Origin: Thereva unica | Lineage: Eukaryota; Arthropoda; Insecta; Diptera; Therevidae | Direction of reading: 5' to 3' | DNA: 64,000 nt | NCBI GenBank assembly: GCA_949987705.1 | Contig: OX465283.1 | Coordinates: 3,886,207-3,950,206 of the forward strand | Shown here: one piece after another, positions 21,201 through 30,789 of the stretch | Layout of the letters: each line of letters starts with the position of its first letter | How positions within the stretch are numbered: the first letter of the stretch is position 1 | The notes under the pieces: model-generated | Databases searched by the model: none | What the model was told of the DNA's origin: nothing | Seen by the model: the letters and a program-made list of their open reading frames with translations, nothing else | Translations under genes and position numbers: made by a program

Positions 21201-23583
21201 AGCCCACAGTTTTCAACGGTAAGCCATAGGGAAAAAGAAGAGTAGGCCGACCACAAAGTAGGTGGATGGATGACGAGCAAAAAGATATACGAAAAAATCG
21301 TATAGCAAACTAGAGAAAACGCAAGCAATGCCTAGAGACGACTATGAAAAGAGACTTCAAGATTCCTGAGTCCTGCAAGAACTTTAGCGTCATTTAAGAA
21401 TAAGAAGAGTATCGTAGGTATTGAATAATGCCTAGTGCTTTCCGATTTGATTTACACTTTCATCTATTCTGGCTACAAGTTTGTTCAGAAATGGATGACT
21501 ATGGTATTAGTTTAGTCAGCAATGAATCGCAAATTGTATGTCATTGAACTTTATTCATATCAGATATAAGATTTCCCTTGTAAACAAATGGTGCCAAGTT
21601 TATTTAGGTGCCTCTCTTATTCTTAGATCAAGTCTACCTTATAATTCCTGCATGGTTAACTTTAGATCGAGTTGCGGGGACGTCCCGCTCGGACCGCCAG
21701 CTAACGGATCAAAGAAGAAGAAGAAGAAGATCGAGTTCCACCAATGCTATTAAGCAAAATTTATCGTATTGCACTGGTAGTTCATTTTAAGGATCAACTC
21801 AAACAACTTAAAAGCGAATGCGATAAATTTTCGTAACTAGCGCTAAATATGACTTCACAAATGCCGATTATCTTTATATTTATAACTAATAAGATTCAGT
21901 CAATATTTAATAGTTCAGAAAATGGCAAAAATATAGTGTAAACCCCAAGATTTACACTTTACACTTGCAATTTTTCCTTACTCATCACAACTGACGAAAT
22001 TTATTTTATTGTTTTTAAACAACTTAATAATATTACTCAAAAAATACTATTCGTACATGTGAAAATTTTTGGCATAGACCACTTTCAATTAAATAGAATA
22101 ATTCATTAACAATGAGAAGAATTTCAACAATTGGCTAAAGCGCCCACTATCTCACGTTTTGAATTCATGCTATTTATGTAAAAGGTTACTTCAAGAAGAA
22201 AACTATTTTAATGTTTCATGTTCGTATGGCGCTAGGAGAATACGTAGTCAGGGTGGATCTGACGCTAATAGATCCTTAATTTATTTTTGAAATACATAGT
22301 AATGTTTCCTGTACTCTTTTTATTTTTGTGTACTAAGTTAGTCAGTTTTTCCCCCAGCTATTGGGGAGTAGAGTAGAAGAGTATAAATTGCTTTCTCAAG
22401 TATTTCTAGGACCGAGAACTATTTAGTTTTGCTTTACTTAAATTATATATTTCTGATTGCAAAACATCATTTACACGTGGCAATTATTCAATTACTTAAT
22501 AGTCTAAGCTCCCATGACAAAAAAGGTGCCCCATCTTAAACTTCAGTTTTTATTTTTTGAACGAGGTGTTCTGAAATGCCAGTGGTTGATCTTGATGCAT
22601 TGATGCTGCGCATTCAAAATTCAGTCTGACAAATTTATTAACAAAAATTGCCAGCCAGACAAGTTTTAATAGACAGAAGAGATCTTAAACTTTATTTAAA
22701 ACAAAAATCAAGGTGGTGTTATGAAGTGCATTTTTATAAAACAAAAAAGAATTTATAACCTAAGGTCTGTCAGAAGCTAATTAACAAAAATTGTCAGACA
22801 GACAAATTTTTTCAAAAATGGTTCATTATTTACTACAAATTGTATAAATTTCAGACAGGTGTTTTGGAAAATAAAATCATTGTTTTTTAATGAAATTCAA
22901 AAATTCATAAAAAATAGCAATTAACAAATTTTTACTAGTCTGGCGGGCTTTACATGTTTTTTACATGTTTTTCAGCCAATCTCACTTTATTGTTTTGAGG
23001 TGTTCGATGGGGTACCTTTTTTGTCATGGGAGCTTAGACTATAACAGGGAGTTTGTTTCGTTCAAAAAATAAAATTCTATATTAACTGCAAGCAAAAAAT
23101 ATCTTACCTCATATGTAGATGTAATATGAAGACTATGAAAAACTGGAAGATAAAAATACGACATCGCAAATCCCATAAGTATAATTCCACCAATAACATA
23201 AAGATATTGTATTCCATATGAATATATTTCCGTTGGTAATCCAAGTAACGTTATTCCCGATATGAAACTTAAAAAATTTCACATTATTTTTTAATATTAT
23301 AAAAATTCACTTATTTCATAAATAATAAAAATTTCCACACAGTTTAAATATTAAAAAATATCACAATTAACAAAACCTTTTACCTAGCCACTAAGGATAA
23401 GGCAATCGGAAACACCATCATATTTCGTCCACCCATTAAATAATCAGATTCGGTTAATGATTTTTGCAAAAATCCAAAATAAATCCCAATGAAAATACAC
23501 AACAGCAGCATTAGTACGAATATTAAATAATCCAGCCATGAAAACCGTTGCATATGCGCGATAATATCATCGACTTCCGACAT
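9222..23583 (-). CDS. Sodium-coupled solute symporter, SLC5 family (SMCT/SMVT-like)
   Basis: Plasma-membrane Na+/solute symporter of the SLC5 (SSS) fold; in insects this subgroup is annotated as sodium-coupled monocarboxylate or multivitamin transporters, and the substrate cannot be read from sequence. Exons on the minus strand in transcript order: 23384-23583, 23108-23267, 14052-14117, 13925-13976, 13801-13868, 13586-13740, 13285-13534, 12850-13230, 9594-9775, 9356-9542, 9222-9272. All phases agree and give 583 residues, the normal family length. Seen: SDYLMGGRNM after TM1, SFISGITLLGLPTEIYSYG, STYEYLESRF, GGLKAVVWTDVVQ, YWTQTNAVSQNMIQRY, AGVFSAALSSLSTCLNSMSAVV and GPLFGVFTMGIFLPW, all SLC5 signature blocks. 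Intron 2 is ~9 kb and intron 8 ~3 kb; both are filled with mobile elements, while the other introns are 51-119 bp. No break was found. Confidence 0.95.
10199..10414. mobile_element. MITE, TATTCTCGTTG termini (copy 1)
   Basis: Inverted ends TATTCTCGTTG(G/T)CGA(G/A)TGACGTGACA about 26 bp long. The whole 216 bp matches copy 2 at 53861-54074 in reverse complement. Lies in SLC5 intron 8. No coding capacity. Confidence 0.8.
10415..11244. repeat. Intron 8 debris; segment shared with 17395-17510
   Basis: The part at about 10845-10935 is an inverted copy of 17395-17510 (shared TTTTACACTCTCTGGCGGAG on that strand). Both read as a peptide ending FYTLWRSQ, so they may derive from the same transposase-like gene, but I cannot name it. 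The remainder shows nothing recognisable. Confidence 0.45.
11245..12480 (-). pseudogene. Decayed non-LTR reverse transcriptase (Jockey-like)
   Basis: Minus-strand peptides in several frames follow reverse transcriptase order: NYRPIAITSVLSKIMETIINRRL, then IPAGIPQGTIRLPALFLIFINDLL, then a degenerate catalytic box (FTDD in place of YADD), then FEFNATKTKYYLMP and LGVTLSNDLRWDNHI. Frameshifts and stops separate the blocks, so it is dead. A second, more decayed relative lies at 18230-18580. Inside SLC5 intron 8. Confidence 0.8.
12530..12685 (-). repeat. Degenerate tRNA-derived SINE fragment
   Basis: Minus-strand sequence resembles the SINE at 16560-16885: a B-box-like TTTCGAGCCCC followed by a pyrimidine-rich stretch (CCCTTCTTTCTTG). 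Box A is poorly kept. Low confidence on its own. Confidence 0.35.
14118..14949. other. Start of SLC5 intron 2, mostly unassigned
   Basis: Between exon 3 and RT debris. Short minus-strand peptides occur but I recognise no family. The right part grades into the RTE remnant. Confidence 0.3.
14950..15420 (-). pseudogene. RTE-like reverse transcriptase, 3' remnant
   Basis: Minus-strand peptide runs FGSETWTMTQD, EEQVDRFERKVLGCII, then an ELYE-type tract; this is the conserved post-RT segment of RTE-clade elements (usually GSETW...FERKVLRRI...). Stops and shifts are frequent. Confidence 0.65.
15421..16239. repeat. Intronic, with a dispersed repeat at about 16130-16240
   Basis: The segment at 16130-16240 (CACCCTTTGTACTACCAG ... 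AGTAAGCTTAGT) recurs at 19525-19610, near 25115-25150 (partial) and at 53805-54115. In the last locus it is split by a MITE, so this copy looks like a pre-insertion version. The rest is unassigned. Confidence 0.5.
16240..16505 (+). pseudogene. Transposase N-terminal helix-turn-helix fragment
   Basis: An open frame of 88 residues with RQGSIRPQRSNEVVEAV and SYRRRSQELNVSQTTV, a helix-turn-helix DNA-binding segment of mariner-like transposases. The catalytic part does not follow; the frame ends in unrelated T-rich sequence. Confidence 0.6.
16560..16885 (-). mobile_element. tRNA-derived SINE
   Basis: On the minus strand the first ~75 nt resemble a tRNA: TGGCTTAGGAAG fits the A box and GGCTTCGAGTCCC the B box of a pol III promoter, with a TCTGG/CCAGA anticodon-like stem (loop one base too long for a real tRNA). 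A ~240-nt body follows, pyrimidine-rich near its start, ending in an A-rich tail (AATAAAAAAAA) at about 16560. Not a functional tRNA gene. Confidence 0.65.
16886..17394. other. AT-rich intronic sequence
   Basis: No conserved frame or obvious repeat seen. Confidence 0.3.
17395..17640 (+). repeat. Repeat shared with 10845-10935
   Basis: Inverted counterpart of the intron 8 segment; encodes a 77-residue open frame containing FYTLWRSQ. Origin not recognised. Confidence 0.45.
17870..18215 (+). pseudogene. Non-LTR element 3' end: RNase H tail and zinc knuckle
   Basis: Plus-strand peptides include RNEKADELARLG, the last conserved block of a retroelement RNase H domain, and a downstream Cys-His cluster reading VQHFLSGCTALANIQH, the C-terminal knuckle of R1/I-type elements. 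Frames are broken by shifts. Confidence 0.6.
18230..18580 (-). pseudogene. Second Jockey-like RT fragment
   Basis: Minus strand reads LDGVKFKPHNISPGAPQGSI then stops; this aligns with LDGVESNPHSIPAGIPQGTI of the copy at 11245-12480, so the two belong to one family. Heavily decayed. Confidence 0.65.
18590..19869. other. AT-rich intronic stretch
   Basis: No coding or RNA gene recognised. A copy of the dispersed CACCCTTT...AGTAAGCTTGG repeat occurs at 19525-19610. Around 18838-18910 a sequence with alternating TGCAAG/CTTGCA words suggests a small hairpin. Confidence 0.4.
19870..21060 (-). mobile_element. RTE-like retrotransposon remnant (copy 1)
   Basis: Minus strand. Peptides include ETFAGLRRAWIDD, SYGLKINAEKTKVLTTDG and VPMFKYMGSLVEE, the RT palm/thumb blocks of RTE-type elements. 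The 3' end (left side) carries a run read as AAAGAAGAAGAAT on the minus strand, a simple-repeat tail typical of RTE. Shares long stretches with 25565-26990. Multiple stops. Confidence 0.75.
21060..21400 (+). pseudogene. RTE-like 3' coding remnant, plus strand
   Basis: Reads KLSRLRRLGDIVRTSEERM and further on RPTTK-VDG, equivalent to the conserved LRWAGHVxRM...RGRPxxRW tail of RTE elements, with a stop-ridden frame and a GAATAAGAAGAG end. A relative lies at 59030-59360. Confidence 0.55.
21640..21735 (+). mobile_element. RTE 3' terminus with (AAG)n tail
   Basis: GTTGCGGGGACGTCCCGC ... GCCAGCTAACGGATCAAAG followed by (AAG)5. The same terminus appears inverted at 19870-19945, 25565-25620 and 43947-44035. 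This copy keeps only the 3' end, a usual outcome of 5'-truncated reverse transcription. Confidence 0.7.
21740..22501. other. AT-rich intronic sequence
   Basis: Nothing recognised between the RTE end and the TA-flanked MITE. Confidence 0.3.
22502..23039. mobile_element. Tc1/mariner-type MITE with long TIRs and TA duplication
   Basis: Ends GTCTAAGCTCCCATGACAAA are near-perfect inverted repeats of about 33 bp (one G/A difference), flanked by TA at 22500-22501 and 23040-23041. Inside are repeated AACAAAAATTG(C/T)CAG words. 538 bp, no transposase. Located 68 bp downstream of SLC5 exon 2. Confidence 0.85.
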
Positions 23584-25239
23584 TTTTCAAATTTACAAAA
23601 TTTAATATTCTTTAAGGATAATTTTCGATAAAAATCAGCGAATCCTTAAAGGCTGCGAATGGCGGCTGGCTTAACCCGTTTTTACTAGTATGATAATGGC
23701 ACACAATATTTTTAGCTGCAGTTGGGTTTGGACATATGTCGACGATCACGATAGTCTCAAATCCCATTCAAAACCCGGGGTCTGTGTGTTAGCGGCTCGA
23801 ATGATAGCTTCTGACTGAGATTTGATTTAATTTACACGGCGGCAACACACGTTTCAACTTTAACTAGTCAGGGATTTGATGTAGTATATAGATGCTTTTA
23901 TATTTGATGACGAGAACCGCGCGCGGACCAACACTGATTAACAGCGTACAAACGATGCAATTTAGAGCCACCCTTATGCTCCTCTCTAGGGTAATCAGTC
24001 ACAAAATGATTGGCTAAGATAGTCTAAAGCGGATATGAATGAATTGTTTAATAGACCATATACACACTTAAACCTCCTCTCCTTCTATATTCTAAATCAG
24101 ATCAGTAATTCTTCGTGTTCCCAAGAAGCTACATATATTGTTTAAGCCAACGTTATTTTGTTGTTGGAGGAATGCCTCTCACAGCCCATACTGAATGATG
24201 GTGGTTCCCCCCGAAAAACAAAAGTCAAGTTCACTGTCGCTTCTAGATCAGCTGCTTTTGTTTAGCATAGTGCTACATTAATGCTATGTCCGGCATCCCC
24301 TTGCGCCTGAAGCGGAGCCAACAATTAAGAAAGTGCATCGATTTGGCACACTTTCAAGTTGCATTTCACATATTTCCTGCAGCACCCCCTAAAACACCGG
24401 AAAATTAGTTTTATCATTGAGAAAATGGCGAAATTATTTTAAATTTATCAAAAAATGTCGAACGTGCTTCTGTAAAGAGTTAATTATTTTAAAAAAGAGT
24501 TTTTCTTCATTGTTCGGCGAAATTAACAAAAAATTTTATTTTTTTGTTCCTAATTATTCACGTTCACGTGGCAAGTGATAAGGTCTGTAAAGGCATGTTG
24601 AAACAAAAAAGAAACGTATCTATTTGCAGGAACTCAATATTGTTAAATTTACCACATGCATTTATAAATTTAAAAAAAAAATACTTATAAATAAATTGTT
24701 GGCACTTCTCTTTAAGAGGTGTTTTACGATTGCGATTGCTCCATCGTAAAAATACATTGTTTATCACACAATACCATTAATCCAACAATTTTAATATTAT
24801 AAAGTATATTTCTGAGCAATCTAGAGCAAACCAAGATTCCGCTTGGTAGTGCCAGCGTCACAGACTTTGTCGGCTGACTCATTTGTTTCAAGAGGCATAT
24901 CACTCCGACGAAGCTGAGTCGCGCCAAACCCGACAGTTGTATCTTGGCTCAGCCGGGTGCTTAAAGAAACGAACTCATACATCAACATCCACGCGCTCAA
25001 ACGCGAAATTCACCGCCTCTTCCTCATGCATCCTCACGCCCGATTACTTAACCTATCCTTGTTCTATCCTTCAAGCTAAGCGCATTTCTAGACATTGCAC
25101 AATGACGTCAACGACATGACGGACTGGTAGTATAAACGGTGCCACCTGCCACTAAAACAAAGTATACGATCGTATCAAAAAGAGAACAAAGACTACGACG
25201 AAACAACAGCCTCGACGATCATAGAATAGAAATTGTACG
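23584..25239. other. Upstream of SLC5; nothing coding recognised
   Basis: Would contain the SLC5 5' UTR and promoter. No conserved frame seen on either strand; parts at 24840-25130 have GC content nearer to repeat material. Confidence 0.35.
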
Positions 25240-25410
25240 CATGTATTTAGGGAGACACTAGGGTGTTGTAATAATGACTGAAGAATTAACTTCTCACTTC
25301 TCGTATACTTTTGCCTTAAGACACCCCAACAGAAAAAAAGTCCATGGCGGGTGAGATCTGGCGATCTGGGCGGCCGCACGATGCCACCAAATCGATTCAT
25401 TAGTTTCCTG
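25240..25410 (-). pseudogene. Mariner-like transposase fragment
   Basis: Minus strand contains PPRSPDLTRHGLFFCWGVLR, a degenerate form of the mariner motif usually read WPPRSPDLTPxDFFLWGxLK, which carries the third catalytic aspartate. Only this piece survives. Confidence 0.6.
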
Positions 25411-25564
25411 GGGAGTTGTTTCAGTTTGCACTAGATTCTTCTTCCGCTCCATCGCGCAATGGCTTTACAATATTCGAATTTCAAATCCTTAATTTTCCAC
25501 GTGACACCTTGTTGATTCGATGCAGAAATAATGTAAGTTCTTTAAAAAAATATTAATTATGGGT

Positions 25565-26990
25565 ACTCTTCTTCTTTGATATGGTTCAAGCGGGACATCT
25601 CCGCAAAAGATACGCTGCTGCCGGTACCACTCCATTCACGAATCGTGGCGACGTCTAGAGCCTCGATAACTGATAATCGTTTGAGTCGCTTCTTTAAGTC
25701 GCCCTCAATATTCTTTACCAAGGTTTTCTTCGGTACGGATCACTGAACTCTCCAGTCCGCCGGACGGACTCACCGTAGAGTTTTACATGACAAGCCGTAC
25801 AAACGTTTTTGTATTTCTTCTTCGATCAGTGTCTGTGATCGCATCTTTGTAACTGTCTCGTTTCGAAGGCGAGTGCGTAGTGGGACACCAAGAATCTGCC
25901 AAGCATCGCAATTGAAAGACCTTGAGCTTGTAAACGTCCGGCTTAAGCAGTGTTCACGTTTCCGATCCATAAAGAAGAATAGGAAGGATCAACGTTCGGT
26001 AAACTACTTTCATTGTAATATTTCTTCGTTTCCATTGCATCGAGGTAATCGAAAGCGGATTTGAAATCGATGAAAATGGCGATCGTTCGTTTGCCGCAAC
26101 GAATTCTTTCTTCCATTAGCTGACGGAGAGTGAATATTTGATCAATGCATCCTCGATGTGGTCTAAGTCTCGCTTGTTCTTTCCGCCTCGTTTGCTCACG
26201 GAGTTTCTGTAGCCTCGATTGTATGATTTTCGTAAAAACTCTGCCAACGATCGAAAGAAGGCAAGTACCGCGATAATTTTTGCATTCCCGGCTGTCGCCT
26301 TACGTCAAAATTGGCACAACGATCTCTTTCTTTCACGCCGGGACACCATCCGAATGCCATATGTGTGTTATGAGGACGTGGAGCTGTTGTGGTAAGATAT
26401 CACCTCCGGCGCTTTTCCATTTTTCAGCGATTTTATTACCGTTTTCACCTGGATAATTGTCGGTTCGGTATTGAGAAAATGATAATCAACGGTTCGGGTG
26501 CTGGACCTTGTGACGGATCGTGATTGTTCAGCTGGTGAAAGAATTCCCTCCATCCGATTTGTTTAATGCTGGTTGATGTTGTTTTGCCTCCTAACCGCCG
26601 GATTGTCTGGTACAGTGTCCGGTACTCGTGCCTCGAAGCACTTCTTCCTTGTCGACCGCAACGTTATTCCAGTATGCTTCTCGTTCCAATTTCATTTTCT
26701 GTCGAACTTCTTTGTTCAATCTTTGGTATAGCTCGAAATTGACGTGTTTCATTCGTTTTTGCTGATCCACGAGGTCTACACAGCTCTCTGGGCTGGTCTC
26801 GGCTGGTGCATAAACGGGTACGATATGGATGTTGATCATTCCACCGATATGGTTATAACGCCAATCGCTCGGATATCGGTTGGAATGCGATAACGCTGCT
26901 GGCTGCCCGTCGATCGACCATAAACCAAACGCCGACCTCTCGTTTCTCACCACCGGAATAGTAAAGCATCATCGTTTCGTCGATTGTTGG
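25565..26990 (-). mobile_element. RTE-like retrotransposon remnant (copy 2)
   Basis: Same family as 19870-21060: the two share stretches such as ATTTGATCAATGCATCC and CTCGCTTGTTCTTTCCG. The 5' (right) part encodes the end of an endonuclease region (SAFGLWSIDGQPAALS), followed by linker and RT pieces. Stops and shifts throughout. Confidence 0.75.
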
Positions 26991-27874
26991 CGGGACGATC
27001 GTCAATGTGTCGGATCCGATAAGTCGTAGTTCCTATAGCGCAACAACTGATATTTTTCATTTTGATATTCCATTCCTATGATCTTCTTTTGACCGACGAG
27101 ATATTCTGTTCGTACTTTCCACGTGGCGAATTGAAGTGGTATGTTTTACAGCATTATATGTTTCCTTTTAGGCCTATAAAATAATAAAACAAAGTTTAAT
27201 TTTATTATATTTATTATTATTTACATCTTTTACCTATAAAAACAAAGAAACAGCATTCCATGTTTATTATTCCCAATCGCAACCCATCTTAATTCTTTAC
27301 GTATCGCTCCCTCCCGATCTTATATCAAAATTGTGTGACAAATGTGGCATTTAGAGGAATCTCTAATTTTCTGGGGAATCCAATTTAATTAGAGAAGTAT
27401 AATTACTTTCCTTACGTGCATAGTACAAAAATAAAAGAATCCCAAGTGCTATGACATTTTTTAATAGCACGTTGATAAAAAAAATTACAAAAAACTCAAT
27501 GTATAAATCCTATTATTAAGTGCAAATATTCCAGTTATCTTATCATCATCAAAATTGTCAAATTAAACAGCAATTTGCGAATGGCTTCAAAAATAATTAC
27601 ACGGTGGTTGAAAACGCTAATTCCAGTATAATCGTGAGAAATTAACTTATTTACAGAAGGTGCATAGCATAACAATCGTGATATAATAAAGTGAACAGCT
27701 TATTTTTATTTAAGTAGAATTTGAAACAATTGTTGCTAGGAATATGATATCCCATTAACAGTGCTCTTGCCATCGACGGTTCTGATTTTTTATTTGGTCT
27801 TTATTTTTGAATTGGAACATTTCTATTAGTATGCCCAGTAAAATACATTTTATTTATTTATTTATATGACATTT
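26991..27874. other. AT-rich intergenic sequence
   Basis: Nothing recognised. Confidence 0.3.
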
Positions 27875-28390
27875 TTGTAAAAAGTCCAGATGGCGGTTCC
27901 AAGATGGCGGCCGAATTTTGCAATTGTGTTTCCCGATCCCCGACATGGGTATCAAATAAAAGAGTATTACGAGTAGAGTACAATTACCTAAGGGGCGTTA
28001 TTCCAAATTCAAGATGGCGAAAGACTGAATAAAATGTAAAAAATTTAACCTATCAACTTGAAATTTTGCACATATGCCAGAACATGCAACCGGATTTTGT
28101 AAAAACATCAACTTGGCGGTTCCAATATGGCGGCCGAATTTTGCAATTGTGTTCCAAATGAAAGGGTGAGTCAAATAGAATACAAACTGTGAGGTGTCAT
28201 TCTAAAATCAAAATGGCTGCCAACAAATAATGGCGGATTCACTTTTTGTTTGCAAGCCACTCGGTATGGGTATCAAATAAAAGGATATGACAAGTAGCTA
28301 ATAGTATTTAGTGTATGACGAATATAGTATGGTATGCTGTGTGACGTCATTTTAAATCTGATATGGCGGTCATCACAAAATGGCGGAAGA
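27875..28390. repeat. Diverged tandem repeat, period about 226 bp
   Basis: The block GGCGGTTCCAAGATGGCGGC + CGAATTTTGCAATTGTGTT occurs at about 27890 and again at about 28115. GGGTATCAAATAAAAG also recurs, and AAGATGGCG-type words appear at least seven times. A similar word set lies inverted at 39480-39710, so the unit is dispersed. Confidence 0.6.
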
Positions 28391-29699
28391 GACATAATAG
28401 ACTAAAAAGTAGAAAGCAAACTGATTTTGAATATAAAATTGCTGTTGCTACCTCCAGTATATGGGAACAACCTTTCGAAATGCAAAAAGCGTGGGGCGCT
28501 AACGAAAAGTACAACAGATTAAGAGTCCTGAGAATTTTTTCATTATACCTTTTTCCTACCGCGGGCTGTGCATACATAATCTTTTTTTATTGTAAGACTT
28601 TTCATTAACCGCATTTTTTACTCTCATTTTAGTAACAGTCAGTTAATAATGTTCTAGCCAAAGGGTCACAAGCGTAGAAAAAAAATGATGTACACTAGAT
28701 GATCTCAACGACGTCCATCTGCTTTTAGTATTCATATGAGTCAATGTCTACTAATAAAATCTTTTATCTTTCGAGAACAAGCTTGATTTAAAAATTGCTT
28801 TTATATCTGCAATTGTTTCATTGCCAACAATCCAACCAGATGCCACTCCAGCGAAATTAGAAGCACCCTTACGTTATAAAATTTGATTATGTTGCGAGCG
28901 CATTGCTGTTGCTTAGCGGTAGTTACGGTGATGAATGAATATCTACTAAAATTGCTAGTGGAACACTGAAGTTAAAATGAAATAAAGATGTCACTAAATA
29001 AATATGGTTAAATTAGAATTGTATGTTTAACATAACTAGAACTACTTCTGTGATATATCTTAAATAATATTTTAGGCAGGCAAGCTAGCAGTGTCGACCT
29101 TATATAAAAAGTTGTCCTTCAACTTGGACCATCATAACACCTTATTGCTTTTCCAAAAACTAAATTTGGATCAAATTACTGAATGCCAAAAATATGAATA
29201 AGTTCGCGTAAATCGCCGAACTTCTTTAATATGATAAAATAAAATCAGTAAACTTTGAAAAATATGCAACTACTGCAGCCCAGACATACAGAACGAAATT
29301 ATCAGGGTGCTATCAAACATTACTCTTGTAGAACTTGCGAAATAAGTAAAAGAATGTGATTTTTTCTGAGTGTGGACAAGACCAGATGCTATAAAAAGAG
29401 CTACTATCAATGACAACAAGATATGTTATCGAACTAAACATTGTCGTTATACGTTTCATTGATTGTTTCACCTCTAGAGATGCCCGAAGACACATTGAAT
29501 AAACACCACTAGCAGTGGAGCATAATCGTGGTGGGTGGAAAATACGTGAACAGATAACCGTTAAAATGTAAATATTCAATGGATCAATTTATTTACCAAC
29601 TGTTTGTTGAGTTATATGGTTTTAAATTCTTTGGTTATGGGGTTATGCCCGACTATTATTTTTGAAGACTGCAGATAGAGCCCCTATGAGGTCAGCCCT
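28391..29699. other. Intergenic, nothing firm
   Basis: A peptide at 28430-28530 (IAVATSSIWEQPFEMQK) resembles the arms of the foldback at 38856-39019, suggesting a common repeat. Otherwise unassigned. Confidence 0.35.
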
Positions 29700-29930
29700 A
29701 CTGCCTCATGAATTCTGGAGGATGACACCTGTCGGATGTGCCTGGAGGAACCTGAGACGGCCACACACATAGTGTGTCACTGTCCGGCGGTGGCGAGGAA
29801 AAGGGCTGCCATAACTGGACTCCATTGGATGGAGGACATGAGGCAGACTCCCTTCAATCAGCTGCTTGCGTTAACTAGGGGAGTCGAAGTAAGGGAGCAA
29901 TGGGACAACCCACTGCAACCCCAATAAGAT
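29700..29930 (+). pseudogene. Loa-like element, C-terminal zinc knuckle fragment
   Basis: Open frame with CRMCLEEPETATHIVCHCPA then ARKRAAITG, matching the layout of the intact element at 47.6-51.8 kb (CRSCGNEE...SHLLCTCPALARKRGTLLG). Only the extreme 3' coding end is kept. Confidence 0.7.
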
Positions 29931-30582
29931 GACTCTAGGCAGAGGGACGAAAAGGGACCCGCAAATAGTGGTCTGATTCGATATCCCTCGAAAATCTATA
30001 TATATATTTGCCTCATTCGGGTCTCGTCATAAGGATTGCCTCTTTTGGCCCCCTTGAGGAAGAATCATTGCTATCCGATCCCGTGTGGAAAAAGATGCCG
30101 AAAAATTAAAGTATTCTAGCGTGAATATGTGAGCAATAACTGCGCCGGTATCGAAACCTTTATATTTTTAAACGCGAGTGTCGTTTTACCAATGTGGTCC
30201 CCCAACTAAGTATTAATCAAGTCCAAAGCTGCTTGACCTCTGTAATCGAATCAGAACGGGTCTATTGTGTATGGTAAATGATACCCTTCATGGTCACCTA
30301 CACGATTGCATGAAATATGAAGCAATACAATAACAAAAACTAAAGCTTTGCGCAAGCGTGGCGTTCATGTAGAATCTAAGGGGTATTCTCTCGTTCAGCG
30401 TACCCCTAGAGCAATCCTTCTTTTTAAAGGCTAGTCGGGTGGGGTTTGAAAAGCTTAGGACATACAGTTATAAGATGTTAATAGCTCTAATATAATATAT
30501 TTAGTTTTCTTATGAAAAGCCTTGCTTGTGTACGGCCCTAAGACTACGCTCGTTCATCGCCAGCGATCTATATGGCTTACAA

Positions 30583-30789
30583 GCCCCTGTGCTGAAAGTC
30601 GAATCGTGCTTCGTGGCAAGTCGTTTGAATTGAAAAAAATGACGCATTACGACTTTTAGCACAGGGGCCTCGAGTAGAAATGTTAAGTTGAGTTGAGGCC
30701 CCCGTACTGAAAGTCTTGATTCGTCGTCACTTTTTTCAAATCAAACGACTTGGCGTGTCGTGACGACTCGACTTTCAGCACAGTGCCCC
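30583..30789. mobile_element. Double-hairpin foldback element, copy A
   Basis: Two hairpins in opposite orientation: 30583-30669 and 30697-30789, separated by a 27-bp spacer. Each hairpin is bounded by GCCCCTGTGCTGAAAGTCG-type inverted ends, and the second is the reverse complement of the first. Same architecture as 43622-43843 and 63607-63827. No coding capacity. Confidence 0.85.

Noticed and set aside
27875..28390. CRISPR-like spaced repeats
   Set aside because: Unit ~226 bp, diverged, eukaryotic context.
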